Source: Cokeromyces recurvatus (taxonomy: Eukaryota; Mucoromycota; Mucoromycetes; Mucorales; Mucoraceae). From it: a DNA stretch of 64,000 bases. Shown in pieces: positions 48,517 through 60,456 of this stretch. The stretch covers positions 248,001 to 312,000 of the forward strand of contig NW_026251393.1 in NCBI RefSeq assembly GCF_025118155.1, written 5' to 3'. The notes under the pieces were generated by a model. The model made no database searches. It was not told where the DNA came from and was given only the letters and a program-made list of their open reading frames with translations. Made by a program: the position numbers and the translations under genes. Within the stretch, counting starts at the first letter, position 1; every line of letters begins with the position of its first letter.

Positions 48517-51500
48517 ATGTCAAGTGAAACAACTATTGATGTAAAGAAGAGACGTATTGATAATGACAAAAAAAAGTCTGTAAATCACTCTCGTATTTAT
48601 CAACCTTTTAGAGCCATCGGCTATGTCACCAATGAGGTTCCATATGTTATTAACAACTTTGGCAATGAATACTTTTTAACAACTTGTGTTGGCAATAGCT
48701 TTCAAACATATAACGTAAATCTTCAATTCTTATTTTATTGTAAAATTCTTGCTTAATATTTATTCTTTTTTTTTCTTATATTTTAGTTAGGAAAGATGAA
48801 TCTCTTGTTTGTTAGCACACCTACTGAAAAACCTATTAGTGCTTTAGCTACATATAAAAAATTAGTTTTTGCTGCCGCTGGTAACTATGTTATTGGTTAC
48901 AAGCGAGGTAAAGAAGTGACCCGAGTGGGTGGCAATGGCAACTTTAATATTATCCAAATTCTTATTCTTGGGGCTTACATTGCAGCACTTTGTGATGATA
49001 ATACCTTAAAGTTATGGGATACAAATACTAAAGGTAAAATACTTGGTAGTAAAAAAAAAGGTATCTGTTTTAAATATCTAATTTCCAAATTATTATTTTT
49101 AGATCTATATACTGAAATTGAGTTTGGGGAAGAGTTTACAGCAACTTATATACTTCATCCTTCTACTTATCTCAATAAGATTCTAGTTTCTAGTGCACAA
49201 GGAACAATGCAGATTTGGAATATTAGGACAAATAAGATGATCTATCAATTTAAATATATGGGAGCTGCTATTACTTGTCTTGCACAATCACCTGTTGTTG
49301 ATGTAGTTGCTATTGGTTTATTGGATGGTACTGTTGTTCTTTATAATATTAAGGCCGATGAAAAAATTGATAGTGTACGTCAAGACGACAGAGTTACGGC
49401 TATTACATTTAGAACAGGTAATTATTTTTATTTTTTTATTATTATTTTTTTTTATAACTGTACATATTTACTAACATTATAATAGATGAGGAACAAGTGA
49501 TGGCAACGGGTAATATGCATGGCGATGTTGCATTATGGGACCTCTCTGAACGTAGATTAGCTCATATAATGAAGAATGCTCATGATGGATATATTACTTC
49601 ATTAACATTTTTACATAATCAACCTATCTTGGTTACAGCAGCAACTGATAATTCTGTTAAGGTAGTACTTATACAGATAGTTCAAGTGCAAATAATTTAT
49701 TTATTTATTTTTTATTTTGCTTTATAGCAATGGATTTTTGAAAAACATAATGCAGTACCAAACCCTTTCAAATCTCGTAGTGGTCATCATGCACCTCCTT
49801 CAAAAATTAAATATTTTGGCGAAAATATGAAGACAATTTTAAGTGCTGGCCGGGATCACTCACTTCGTTCGTTCAGCACAATTCGAGATGCACAAAACTA
49901 TGAATTTTCACAAGGACATCTTGCAAAGAAGGCAAAGAAAAGAGGCATTAGTATAGATGAGTTGAAGCTTCCTCAGATTATTGATTTTGATGTAAATGAT
50001 GCTAAAGTGAAAGAATGGGATAACATTATCACTTGTCATGCAAACGATAATGCTTGCCGTATATGGTCTTCTAAGCTCAAAAAATTAGGAGACCACCTTT
50101 TGATAAGTACAGATAAAACTGCAGTAAAGACAACATGTATTTCCTCTTGTGGTAATTTTGGTTTCTTGGGCTGTGCATCTGGTGCAATTGATATGTATAA
50201 CATGCAATCAGGTTTATATCGTAAAACATTTTCAGGTGAAGATGGACATAAGAAACCTATTACAGGTTTAACTACAGATACCATTAATCGATATTTAATT
50301 TCAGCATCAGTTGACAAGACAATTAAAGTAATTTGTTTTAGGTTTTATTCTTCTGATCTATTTTATATACTTATTCTGTCACTGTCATTATTATTTTTTT
50401 TTATATACATATAGATTTGGGAAATTAAGACTGCTAAAGTTGTACATACCATTGATCTTGAATCATCAGTTGTATCTATTCGTCATCATAAGGATAACGA
50501 CCTCTTGGCTGTTGTCTGTGATGATTTAGGTATTCGTGTCATTGATCTTGAAACAAGGAAGGTTATTAGAGAATTTTGGGGTCATAAAAATCGTATTACT
50601 GATTTTGTAAGTATATGTGTGTATATATTTTGTTTAAAAAAAAACTATATAATATTTAACATTCTGTTATAGACATTCAGCCCCGATAGTCGATGGATCA
50701 TATCTGCATCATTAGATAGCACAGTTCGCACTTGGGATTTACCTACTGGTGCAATGATTGATATATTCAAAATTGAAGATATTGTTACTTGTTTAGCATT
50801 TTCACCTGATGGTGACTTTTTAGCTACAGGTCATGTAGATAATGTGGGTATTTTTCTTTGGGCTAATCGTACACAATATGCAAATGTATCTATGCGTAAT
50901 ATTCCTGATGACTATGATGTTAAATTGCTTTCATTGCCAACCTTGAACGGTTTAGAGGATTCAGATAGTGAAGAAGAAGAAGATGAAGATTCTGATGCAG
51001 AAGTGGAACAAATGAATACCGTTGAACAATTGACAGATCAAATGATTACACTATCTATGGAGCCAAGAGCTAAATGGCAAAATCTGTTACATTTAGATAC
51101 AATTAAATTACGTAACAAACCCAAGGAGGCACCTAAATTACCTGAAAAAGCACCCTTCTTTTTACCAACCTTACCTGGAGCCAAAACTCAATTTGATTTA
51201 AGTTCAACTAATAATACAGAACAAGAAGATGAGTTAAAATCAAGAGAGATCAGTTTTTCTCAGTTAAACACAGATACAGAATACAGTAAATTATTAAGAA
51301 CGGGCCATGCATCTGATAAAAAATGTAAATAAGAATGTATACTTTAAATATTTTCAAGTTACTCTACTAACCTTCTTCCTCTTCCTCCTATCTTAATTTT
51401 AGATCAACAATTTGTTGATTATGCAAAATCGCTTAGTCCTTCAGCTATTGACTTGGAACTTCGATCATTTACAATTGATACAGAACTCAGTTTACTTAAT

Positions 51501-51734
51501 TACTTTGTAGAAGCTATTTTATACATGTTGAACACGAGAAAGAATTTTGAACTTGCTCAAGCATGGCTTTCTGTCTTTTTAAACATTCACGGTGATTTAA
51601 TCGTCTCTAATCCCACAAATAGTATTCATGAAAAGTTAAAATTAGTTTTAGATATTCAAGAAAGTGAATTCGGTAGATTATCAGAACAAATTCATTATAG
51701 TTTATGCTTAATTGATTTTGCTCGTAGAACATAA
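48517..51734 (+). CDS. UTP21: Utp21/WDR36, small-subunit processome WD-repeat protein
   Basis: Nucleolar component of the UTP-B subcomplex needed for 18S rRNA maturation. Exons: 48517-48714, 48787-49033, 49103-49417, 49486-49661, 49728-50327, 50415-50606, 50673-51324 and 51403-51734, 903 residues (yeast 939), frame closed. Two WD propellers can be followed from repeats such as DNTLKLWDT, GTMQIWNIR, GDVALWDLS, GRDHSLRSFS, DNACRIWSS, DKTIKIWEI and DSTVRTWDL. SAGRDHSLRSFSTIRDAQN with the following KAKKRG is specific to Utp21. After an acidic loop (EDSDSEEEEDEDSDAEVEQ) comes the Utp21-specific C-terminal helical domain starting near YQQFVDYAKSLSPSAIDLEL. Its stop is 209 bp from the convergent Atg37-like gene. 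Confidence 0.96.
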
Positions 51735-51943
51735 ATAAATAAAAATGAGCATAAAAAAAAATAATATAGTTTATTTAAAGATCTTTGATATCAAATCGTT
51801 TCTTTTTATATCTTTTGTCTCATCTCAATAATATATTTATCTCATCTTCAAATGAAGATACTACTACTACTACTACTACGACGACGACGATACTAATATT
51901 ATTGTGTACAGCAACAAGAATTAAAAATGCAAATATGTATATA
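51735..51943. terminator. Convergent 3' region, UTP21 / Atg37-like
   Basis: 209 bp shared by two converging transcripts; contains an AATAAA-like stretch right after the UTP21 stop and a CTA/CGA triplet run (51861-51890). Overlap of the two 3' UTRs is likely. Confidence 0.45.
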
Positions 51944-53894
51944 TTATATATTAATTTTATTTGCTATTAAAGTGCGAAATTTAATTGAATACCATAATTT
52001 ACTTGCTTGCTTCAAAATAACATTAGCTAGTGGACTTCCACTCTTATATAATATAAGAAATAAAATCAAAACCGTTAACAAATTAATTCCTGCATACTTT
52101 AAAGCCGCCTAAATAGATTATATATATATATTTAATATATACTTCACAATGTATGTATTGTATTGTATTGTATGTGTGTGTATATTTATATGGTTTACCT
52201 TAAATACCCATTTCCATCCTTCGTCTATTATGTTATCAGATGAATCATCTTTATTATTTCCTGAATTTGCTATTGTTATCTTTCTCTGTTTGTCTCTTTC
52301 TATTATCTCTCTCCTTAAACCATCAACACGCTCATTTAATGTAGTAACTTCATTCTGCAATGATTCAAGTGCTCGCTTAATAGTTGGATCTAAAGCAACT
52401 GTATATAATGATTGTCCCTCTTGTTGGATACCAAAAAGATAATTTCGATTTCTATTATTTGAGTCACTTATTAGATTCTGTGGGGTTGCTGTGACAGATG
52501 AAGATGTACTTGATCCAGGTACAGGAGAATGTCTTTGCTGCTGTACTATAGATGTTATTCCATGTAATTGCTGTTGTTGAAGATAAAAGGAAGAAGGAGG
52601 AGGTGATGGAGAAGGTAAGATGTGTTGGCTTGCTGGAGTTGCTATTCTTTTTGACGAGTACATCATAGATGAAGGTAACCGTTGATTCATATTATGATGA
52701 GAAGAGGGTTGCTTACGTAATAAATGGTTTATAGGCGTTCTACTTCGATTCCTATTATGATTTTCGTCATCACTGCTGTTACTACTATAGTTAGTATTGT
52801 GTGAAATTGTTGGAATTTGCTGCCATGGATTCACGTTAGCATCGATAATAAAATCGTCTGCTTCATTTAATAAATTTTTACTGTTAGGTCGTATAGGATG
52901 TTTTTCATTTCCACGACTGCTATGGCTTAACCTAGAAGATGTCCTTGATCTGTTAACCGTGATGTGTGTATTACTGTTGTTAGCTGCTGAAGAAGGTGGT
53001 CGATTTAGTGGCAGCTGGCGTGGTGTTTCGGGTGCAGTCACCATTGTTTGTATAGATGCTACTGAACCTGGTCTATTAGTTGTTCCTTTCCTTTGCTGTT
53101 GTTGCCTTTGATCTGGTGAACTATAAGGTGTAACTGAATCAGGTACAGTAAAAGGAATAACTTTACTTTCTTGAATATCACGAAGATAAGCTTGCTCTTC
53201 AGTATCTACACTAGAATCTACAATATAAAAAAAAAAAAAATGAATACAAAAATAAAAATATACATTTAAATTTTACCTTCTCCTTGATTTGAGGTAGCAT
53301 CGTCTGTGGTATCATCTAATAAATCGTCATCACTTTCATCGTTCCCAGAAGGTCGCATAATAGCAAATGCATGAATAATTCGCTGTGCTTCTTCCCTTCC
53401 AGCATTTTTTTTATATGCCTAAAAAATGGTAGGTAAATCATAAATAATAAAATTTAATTATCTTTATATATTACTTCTGTTGCAATCCTTAAAAGAGCTT
53501 CTACATAAAGATGTCTTGCTTCTAGTTGTGAAAGGCCTTCAAGCTTCTTCCATGCATCCCTTTTATTACAACTATATTAGCTTTTGTTTTTGTTTTTTCT
53601 TTTATTTATATGTTAAAAAAAAAGTACCATTTTGCTCTACCAACTACATCAAATAAACCTGGTCTTTGTGTACTAATATTTCCTTCTGATACTTGTTTAT
53701 AAAGGGCATATAACTATTGTAAACTATTATTAACAGACTTATTTAGGCATATCTTTTATTATACTTGCTTCTAACTTTTGATTTTTTGTTGGTTGAAAAC
53801 TTGAGCTTGCATGTAAATGCTGAACAAAATATAAAGCCTTATTATATCTTTGTGTTATAAAGTGATCTGAATAATGTGGTGGGATGTTTGTCAT
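51944..53894 (-). CDS. Atg37/ACBD5-like tail-anchored acyl-CoA-binding protein
   Basis: Acyl-CoA-binding membrane protein; in other fungi Atg37 is peroxisomal and needed for pexophagy, and animal ACBD5 tethers peroxisomes to ER. Exons on the complement: 53769-53894, 53628-53713, 53475-53559, 53277-53418, 52199-53217 and 51944-52108, 540 residues. The ACBP domain is residues 10-100: [47 protein letters not shown]. Then an acidic stretch, a long Ser/Asn/Pro-rich linker, a coiled coil ([19 protein letters not shown]), WKWVFK, and one membrane helix near 492-512 ([14 protein letters not shown]) with a short basic tail. The last exon, too short to be obvious, supplies the membrane anchor. Intron 1 appears to be GC-AG. 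Subcellular site is inferred from the family. Confidence 0.87.
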
Positions 53895-54095
53895 TAACAC
53901 GAACTAATGATTATAAAAAAAAAAGAATGAAGATATATTATCATTTTTTTTTTTTTTTCTTATTTCGTAAGGAAAATCACATGCATGCTTCTTATTGCAA
54001 ATTAAGGTGCTATATTTTTTTTTGGACCAATCGAAATTCACTACTTTCACGTCACGACGCTCTTCTTCATATATTTTATCAATCTTTTTTTTTTA
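53895..54095. promoter_or_regulatory. Short bidirectional promoter, Atg37-like / TRAPPC13
   Basis: Only 201 bp lie between the two divergent starts, with T-runs at 53945-53959 and 54016-54024 and 54085-54092. Both promoters must be in or very near it. Confidence 0.6.
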
Positions 54096-55418
54096 ATGTT
54101 AAGTACACCGATAGTTTCCCCTCATCATCAAAGACATTCACTGCTACAAAACATGAGTCAAGACGATCAGCTGCCTCATCTCTTATCTTTAAAAGTAATG
54201 CGTTTATCACGTCCTCATCTTACATCTACCATACCCATTTATTACGAAACAGCTGAAAACTCGCCTATTATAGAAGGCCTTGAATCCTTAAATATCAGTG
54301 ATCTAACAGCTTCTCATCCAATCGAAGAAAAAAGTAATGGTATCGAAATTCGAGATTTCGGTCTAAGTCAAATGCTAAAACTTCCTTCTGCATTTGGCAA
54401 TATTTATCTTGGAGAAAGCTTTAGCACACTTGTGAGCATCAACAACGAATCGCCCTTTGCTGTCCATCAAGTGGACATCAAGGTCGAGCTTCAAACCTCA
54501 TCACAACGATTTGTCTTATCCGATATAACTCCTTTAGATATACTTAATACCAATCATAACATTACTGTGTCGCACGAAATTAAAGAACTTGGTGTGCACA
54601 TTTTAGTTTGCTCTGTGCATTATACCACACCTGAGAATCGAAAACGTAACTTTCGTAAATTTTATAAATTTCAAGTTTCGAATCCTTTGGCAGTAAAGAC
54701 AAAATTAAATAATATGTTAGATGGACGTGTCTTTTTGGAATCACAAATACAAAATGTTTCTGCTAGTCCAATGTACTTGGAACGTATGAAATTTGAACCC
54801 TCTGAGCATTTTCAATATGAAGATCTTAATTATGTAGTCGATGGTAAGGAATCTGTTTTTGGAGATGCCTATATTCAATCTCAAGATGTACGACAATATC
54901 TTTATGTGCTATCACCAAAAGCTTCAAATAATGATCGTATTTCGAGGACTACAAATGCGTTAGGGAAGCTAGATATCGTTTGGAGATCTTATATGGGTGA
55001 TATGGGACGGCTACAGACATCGCAGCTTACAAGGAAGGCACCTATACTAGAGGATTTAGAAATACAGCCGTTTTGGTTAGAGGAAGGTCCTGTAAAGATA
55101 ATATTAGAACAACCTTTCAAATTAGGTATTCGTATTCGAAACCATTCAAATGAAAATATGAAACTAGTGCTAAATACAGTTAAGGTGAAAATGGGTTCAG
55201 TCCTGTTAAGTGGGTTAAGTACTAGACAGTTGGGTGAAGTCGGCCCCAATCAGACAACTGAAACTCAGTTAGAATATTTTCCTCTCACACCAGGATTACA
55301 GCGTGTGGGTGGTTTAAAAATAGTGGACCTCTTATCAGGTTATACTAAAGATGTGGATCATATTTGTGATATATTTGTATTGTCACACCCAACTGATACT
55401 TTTGAAACATCTCTGTGA
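54096..55418 (+). CDS. TRAPPC13 (DUF974), TRAPP complex subunit
   Basis: Subunit of the TRAPP tethering/Rab-exchange complexes that act in Golgi traffic and autophagy. Single exon, 440 residues, close to the human 417. Family blocks in order: LLSLKVMRLSRP, LKLPSAFGNIYLGESFSTLVS, KVELQTSSQRFVLS, EIKELGVHILVCSVHYTT, RNFRKFYKFQVSNPLAVKTK, VFLESQIQNVSASPMYLERM, RQYLYVLSP, GKLDIVWRS, and LSTRQLGEVGP near the end. It is predicted to be all Ig-like beta domains, with no membrane part. A second Met (MSQDDQLPHLL, residue 20) is an alternative start. It is the only long gene here without introns. Confidence 0.94.
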   Translation: MLSTPIVSPHHQRHSLLQNMSQDDQLPHLLSLKVMRLSRPHLTSTIPIYYETAENSPIIEGLESLNISDLTASHPIEEKSNGIEIRDFGLSQMLKLPSAFGNIYLGESFSTLVSINNESPFAVHQVDIKVELQTSSQRFVLSDITPLDILNTNHNITVSHEIKELGVHILVCSVHYTTPENRKRNFRKFYKFQVSNPLAVKTKLNNMLDGRVFLESQIQNVSASPMYLERMKFEPSEHFQYEDLNYVVDGKESVFGDAYIQSQDVRQYLYVLSPKASNNDRISRTTNALGKLDIVWRSYMGDMGRLQTSQLTRKAPILEDLEIQPFWLEEGPVKIILEQPFKLGIRIRNHSNENMKLVLNTVKVKMGSVLLSGLSTRQLGEVGPNQTTETQLEYFPLTPGLQRVGGLKIVDLLSGYTKDVDHICDIFVLSHPTDTFETSL

Positions 55419-55706
55419 ATAAAGATTTATGCAAACTCTATGTAAGATATATTAACTAAAAATTAGTTAGCATATATGTATACATATTTTAATTGTTGAA
55501 GTTTTATTATGAATATGTATATTTTTTTTTTTGAGTATCTACTTTAGTAGTTATGTTTCGTATTTTATAAAAATGATGAAATTATTTTTCAAAAGAAAAA
55601 AAAAAAAAAAAAAAAGAAGCTAAATAAGCATCTTATTATTTTAGTAATATATATATATAAATGTATATGCTTTATTATTATTATTTGTTTATTTCTTTAT
55701 TGTAAA

Positions 55707-58700
55707 ATGACAACTATTATACACCATTATGAACCCGGGGACAAACAACGTATTTGTCCTCAAGAAACAATTATTACTGATGATGTTACAGGTGAGACTC
55801 AACGCATACTTCGAGGAGCATCTACTACACATCAAGGCTCTTTATCAGGCCAATCTCAAAGAGCCGAGCTACTTAATGATAGAGCCTCTACTATCAGCAA
55901 CATTCAATCCATGCGTGATGGCAAGCTTCCAAACAATGAGCAAATCAACAATGCAATTGATCAACTCTTAAATAGCCGTGTTATAGAAAATAATAAGAAG
56001 TCAATGTCTGATGATGGACAAATACTTCTAAAAGATTTTCAAGAGCTGTTGGTTATTCTTCAGAAGGCTTTACAAGAGAAAAATCGAGATGAATTATTTC
56101 AGTCCATGATTTATCATGTACGTAAGTCTGAAGAATCAATCAAGGTTGATAAAAACAAATTACGCAAAGACCAACAAGACATTCAAGGCGAGACTCAACT
56201 TGGTGGACAAGCCATCTTGAAAATTGCCAAAATGTTCTTGTTTAATTCTCAATTTAGAGATTTGCTTACGCAAATCTTGACTATCGCTCAGCAGACTATG
56301 GGTGGGGCTGCTCAGGCTGGTGGACAAATGATTAGTGATAAGATGGGATCCTTATCTGGAGTTCATCAAAATTCCAGCAAATCGAAGGAATCATCTCAGG
56401 GTAATAAAATAAATAAATAAATAGTATAGCAGTATAATATGAACTAATAATTACTTTGTAGATAAAGATGTTAACAACAGAGATTCCAATTCTCGTCAAC
56501 ATGTTTCTTACGATCAAGATAATAATAGCAAAGATAAATCGCATAACGTTCCTTATGCTGCTTTAGGTGGTGCCACTGTTGGCTCTGGTGCTGCGTATCT
56601 TGCTACGAATTATAATCGTAATACTTCAAATCAATATAGTAATAACTTGCCTAACAAGCATCGTGACTTTTTGGCACATCGTTTTATTGATCCTGAATCT
56701 GCTGCTACAGATGATTCTGGTAATGCACTTCAAGATGAACAAAACCAGCAGAGCTCTCTTGATAATGAAAGGCTAAATACGAACACTCGTCGTATTCCAG
56801 GAGACTATGATCAAAAAGAACTAAATACTGGCTCTACTCGGGATATTTACGGTGAAAGATTACATCATGGTGCCATTCTTCGCTCTGATTATGGCATTAA
56901 TGATAATCGAGTTCGTAAATTGGTCCGTCAACATAATGAAAACACTTCTTCTCCTGATAGTGATAATGGCTTTATTACTGATATTACTGATTTTCAACCT
57001 ACGGATGAAAATGGAAATCCGGCACCCGCTGCTTCAGCTAATATGCTCTCAGTTCTTCCAACTGCCTCTTCCAATAGAGTTGATAGTCAGTCTTATCCTC
57101 AACGAACGATAGCCGATCAAGCCTTCTTAACAAACACTTCCCTTGTTCATCCTACTCGTGGAAGTACTAACGCTCACATTAGAGCCCCTCATGACTCAAT
57201 TGATCCTCATGAACGTTCTACTGGTAATTACCTATCTACAAAATCAACTGGAGCTGAAGTTAATCCTTATTATCGTAAGGCCTCTCCATCTCTGCCAACA
57301 GACACTACTAATCAAAGAAATAACATCAACAATAATCAAAGTGTTACTGGTGATGCCTCTGGTACTGGTGGCTTCCAATATGGGCAGTTCTATGGTGGAC
57401 AAACAGGACTCTCCTCCTTCTCCTCCTCTCAACCTGCCTATTCTCAGAATCAACCTTCTGGTACTGGGTATGATGGATCTACTCTTATCAACCCTACAGA
57501 AGAACATGCATCTCTGCGTCCTGGTTCTCATGTCGATACCGGCACAGGCTACGATCGTGTTCAATCCAAGCATTCTATTCCAGCTGAACAAATTAATAGA
57601 TATTTGGATGATGCTGATAACTATCAAGAAGGTCAAAATGCAAAAGACCAAGTCAAAAGACATGCTCATGAATATAACGGTGAACATGTCATAGACCGTA
57701 TTGGAAATCAACAGACTCAGTTGCAACAACAACAACAATCTTCTTTCTCGTATCAAACTTTACATAATGTATGCGCTGGATCTATTCATAGCTCTAATAC
57801 TGCTGAACAGCATATCTCGTTACTTCCTGGTATGCATGTTAGTACAGCTAATTATGATCGAATTCAATCCAAGCATTCAGTCCCTGCAGAAGAAATTAAT
57901 AAATACTTGAATAATCCTAGTAATTTCCAAGGTCAAGGTTCAAATAACCAAGTCCTGAGACATGCTCATGAATTCAAGGGTGAACATGTTATGGATCGAC
58001 TTAAAACGACCACTGCTCCTGGGGGTGGCTTAGTTACTAAGCAAAAACAACAAAGTCAAGCATTTGTAGCAAATACTGCTGGACTTGAAAGTCAACATCT
58101 TGGTACATCAGCCGGCAAACTTTCTCGTGGTTTGAATGTACACTCTGCAGGCTTAATGGGACTTGCTGGTACTTTTGGCGCTATTGATACTGCTGATACT
58201 GCTGATACTGCTGGTGCTGCTGGTACTGCTGGTACTGCTGGTGCTGCTGGTGCTGCTGGTGCTGCTGGTGTTACTAATACTACAAGTACTACTGATACTG
58301 ATAATATGATTAATACTGCCAGTACTACTAATACTAATGGCACTAATGATGCTGCTCATTCTGCTCATTCTGCTCATGCTACTCGTGTTGCTGGTATTGC
58401 TGGTATTGCTGGTGCTGCTGGTGCTGCTGGTGGTGGTGCTGCTGCTGCTGGTGGTACTAATATAGATACAGGTCTCTCTAAAATTCATAATGATAACCAA
58501 AGACAACAAAAGACTGACTCTGATGATAAAAATGCTTCTAATGAATACACGCAATCAAATGATCAATCATCCAAGAAAGACACATCTATTTCAGCAAACA
58601 AGATTGTAAATAAGTTAAAGCCTCAAACGAAAAGCAATGAAACCGATACTGAATCATCATCTCAGCAACAAGAGACTTCAGCTGAAGAGATTATTACTAA

Positions 58701-59943
58701 ATTAAAAGAAATCTTGACAACAGTCCAAAAAAATCCAGAATATCAACAGTCTATTCAAACAATTATCTCTCTTTTCGGTTTTTGGAGTAATCGTCTTTCG
58801 TCAAATCAAAGTATGGATCGTCGCAAGTCGTCTGCTGTTGAACTTTCTGAAAGAGGCGAGTATTATAAGAATGTAGCCTCTTATGAAGCCAAGACAATCA
58901 TTGAAGACTGGGCTCAAGGAAAATCTATGGATCCTATTATCCAAAAGTCTTCTACTCTGTATAACAAGTTAAAGACTGATGATGATCTTCGTAGTCTTTA
59001 CAATGAAATAACAAGTTACGTTAAGCGTTTATTAAAAGATCCCGGATATGTCTCTAGCGATGAATCTACTGAAGATGGCAAAAGACTTGTCAAACAATCT
59101 CGCCAATCTTCACTTGAAAAGTATAGATCTGACATGAATGGACTAATTCAAGAAACCTCTGATATTATCAAGGCTATATCGGATGATGAAATTTCCAAAG
59201 ATATCTCTAAAAAAGTAAAGTCAATTCACCAACACTTGTGGTATGATAGGTAATGTATATAATGACAAATTGATTTGATACAGCTTTTTTTTTTCTTAAC
59301 TCCCTCTATATCTATATAGCAATGGTAATGCCGCATTCAAGCCCCACTTGTTAAATGATATAAGAATCACACTTCTTCCTGCTCTTATTGAGCAAATCAA
59401 ATATGTGCCTCTTCCTCAGATCGTTTACAGTGATAAGCAATTCGAAATTGCCGTTGAAAATATGGTCTTAGAAGGTGATACATTGATGCCTAATATTTTT
59501 GAGATTAAGGTAATAATAAAATAACCCTTATATTATGAGTGATATACTAAAATTATCGATATAGGCTGATGATTATTTGAGATTTAGTCCAAATATCAGT
59601 TTGGATTATATTAATTCGCAAAGTTTATATATTCATATGAATGGTATCCAAACTTATATGGATGATGTTGTTTTCTATTATAAACGTAAGATAGGTTTCC
59701 CTCGATTATCCGATTACGGTGTAATATCTTTAAAGGTATTTGCATGTATGCATTTAAAGAATTTTTATATAAAACTAACTACACTGTTATAGACCGGTGG
59801 CTCAGGCTTAAATATTAGTATGAAAATCGGAAGCGATTCTATTGATCAAGCTCACACGTTCCGAATTGATCAGTGCCACTGTACAATTGATAAGCTAAAC
59901 ATTAAAGTTATGAATTGTAAACATGAGTAAGTTATATAAAACA

Positions 59944-59987
<44 letters not shown>

Positions 59988-60246
59988 TTTTATTAATCAT
60001 AATTGTAATATTAGCATCCTGTATAAGGTATTCAATCCTATGTTAACTAGTATAATTAAACGCCAGGTCAGTAAGGCTATTGAAGAAAAAATTGTCACCT
60101 TATTTCAAAAAAGTGATGAGAAAATTACCAAACGCTTATGGGATAAGCAACATATTAATGAAACTGGAACAACAAGGAATTATAAAAGACCTGGTTTCTT
60201 TTCTCATTTAATTACAGTCTTGAATCAAAAAGTCGCAAATATTTAA
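55707..60246 (+). CDS. Large HAM1-like protein (HAM1_N/HAM1_C, TULIP-like) with duplicated module
   Basis: Fungal protein of poorly known function. Exons: 55707-56400, 56462-59249, 59320-59509, 59565-59735, 59793-59926 and 60015-60246, 1,402 residues, frame closed. The N-terminus (MRDGKLPNNEQINNAIDQLL, then DDGQILLKDFQELLVILQKA) and the region after residue 970 (EDWAQGKSMDPIIQ, LKTDDDLRSLYNEI) match the helical HAM1-like N-terminal plan. The C-terminus (LLNDIRITLLPALIEQIKYV, GGSGLNISMKIG, VFNPMLTSIIKRQVSKAIEE) fits the HAM1 C-terminal, lipid-binding TULIP/BPI-like fold. Between them lies a disordered insert with two copies of a 66-residue module (578-645 and 680-745) and an Ala/Gly/Thr repeat tract. 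Family assignment is from memory of the profile, so moderate confidence. Confidence 0.75.
58183..58460 (+). repeat. In-frame GCTGGT/GATACT triplet repeats coding Ala-Gly-Thr
   Basis: Inside the HAM1-like gene: GCT-GAT-ACT, GCT-GGT-GCT and related units give TADTADTAGAAGTAG-type protein, broken by NTT/NTN and HSAHSAH segments. The repeat is always a multiple of three, so the frame is kept. Confidence 0.9.
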
Positions 60247-60389
60247 CTATGCATTTGTTTATTTTATATAAAAAATTAGTTTATTTAATAAATTAATATA
60301 TTATTATTATGTAATAAAAGGGCAGATTAAAAGGGAGAAGTTGATAAGATTATAGTAGGAGTTTTTAAATAAATTATAATAATATTATA

Positions 60390-60391
<2 letters not shown>

Positions 60392-60433
<42 letters not shown>
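60392..60433 (+). repeat. T42 run before PMT2
   Basis: Forty-two T followed by A-runs and ATG at 60457; forms a poly(dT)/poly(dA) junction in the PMT2 promoter. Confidence 0.9.
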
Positions 60434-60440
<7 letters not shown>

Positions 60441-60456
60441 ATAAAAAAAAAAGTAG

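Noticed and set aside
58092..58554. Antisense Ser/Thr and Val/Ala ORFs in the HAM1-like gene
   Set aside because: Shadows of the in-frame triplet repeat.
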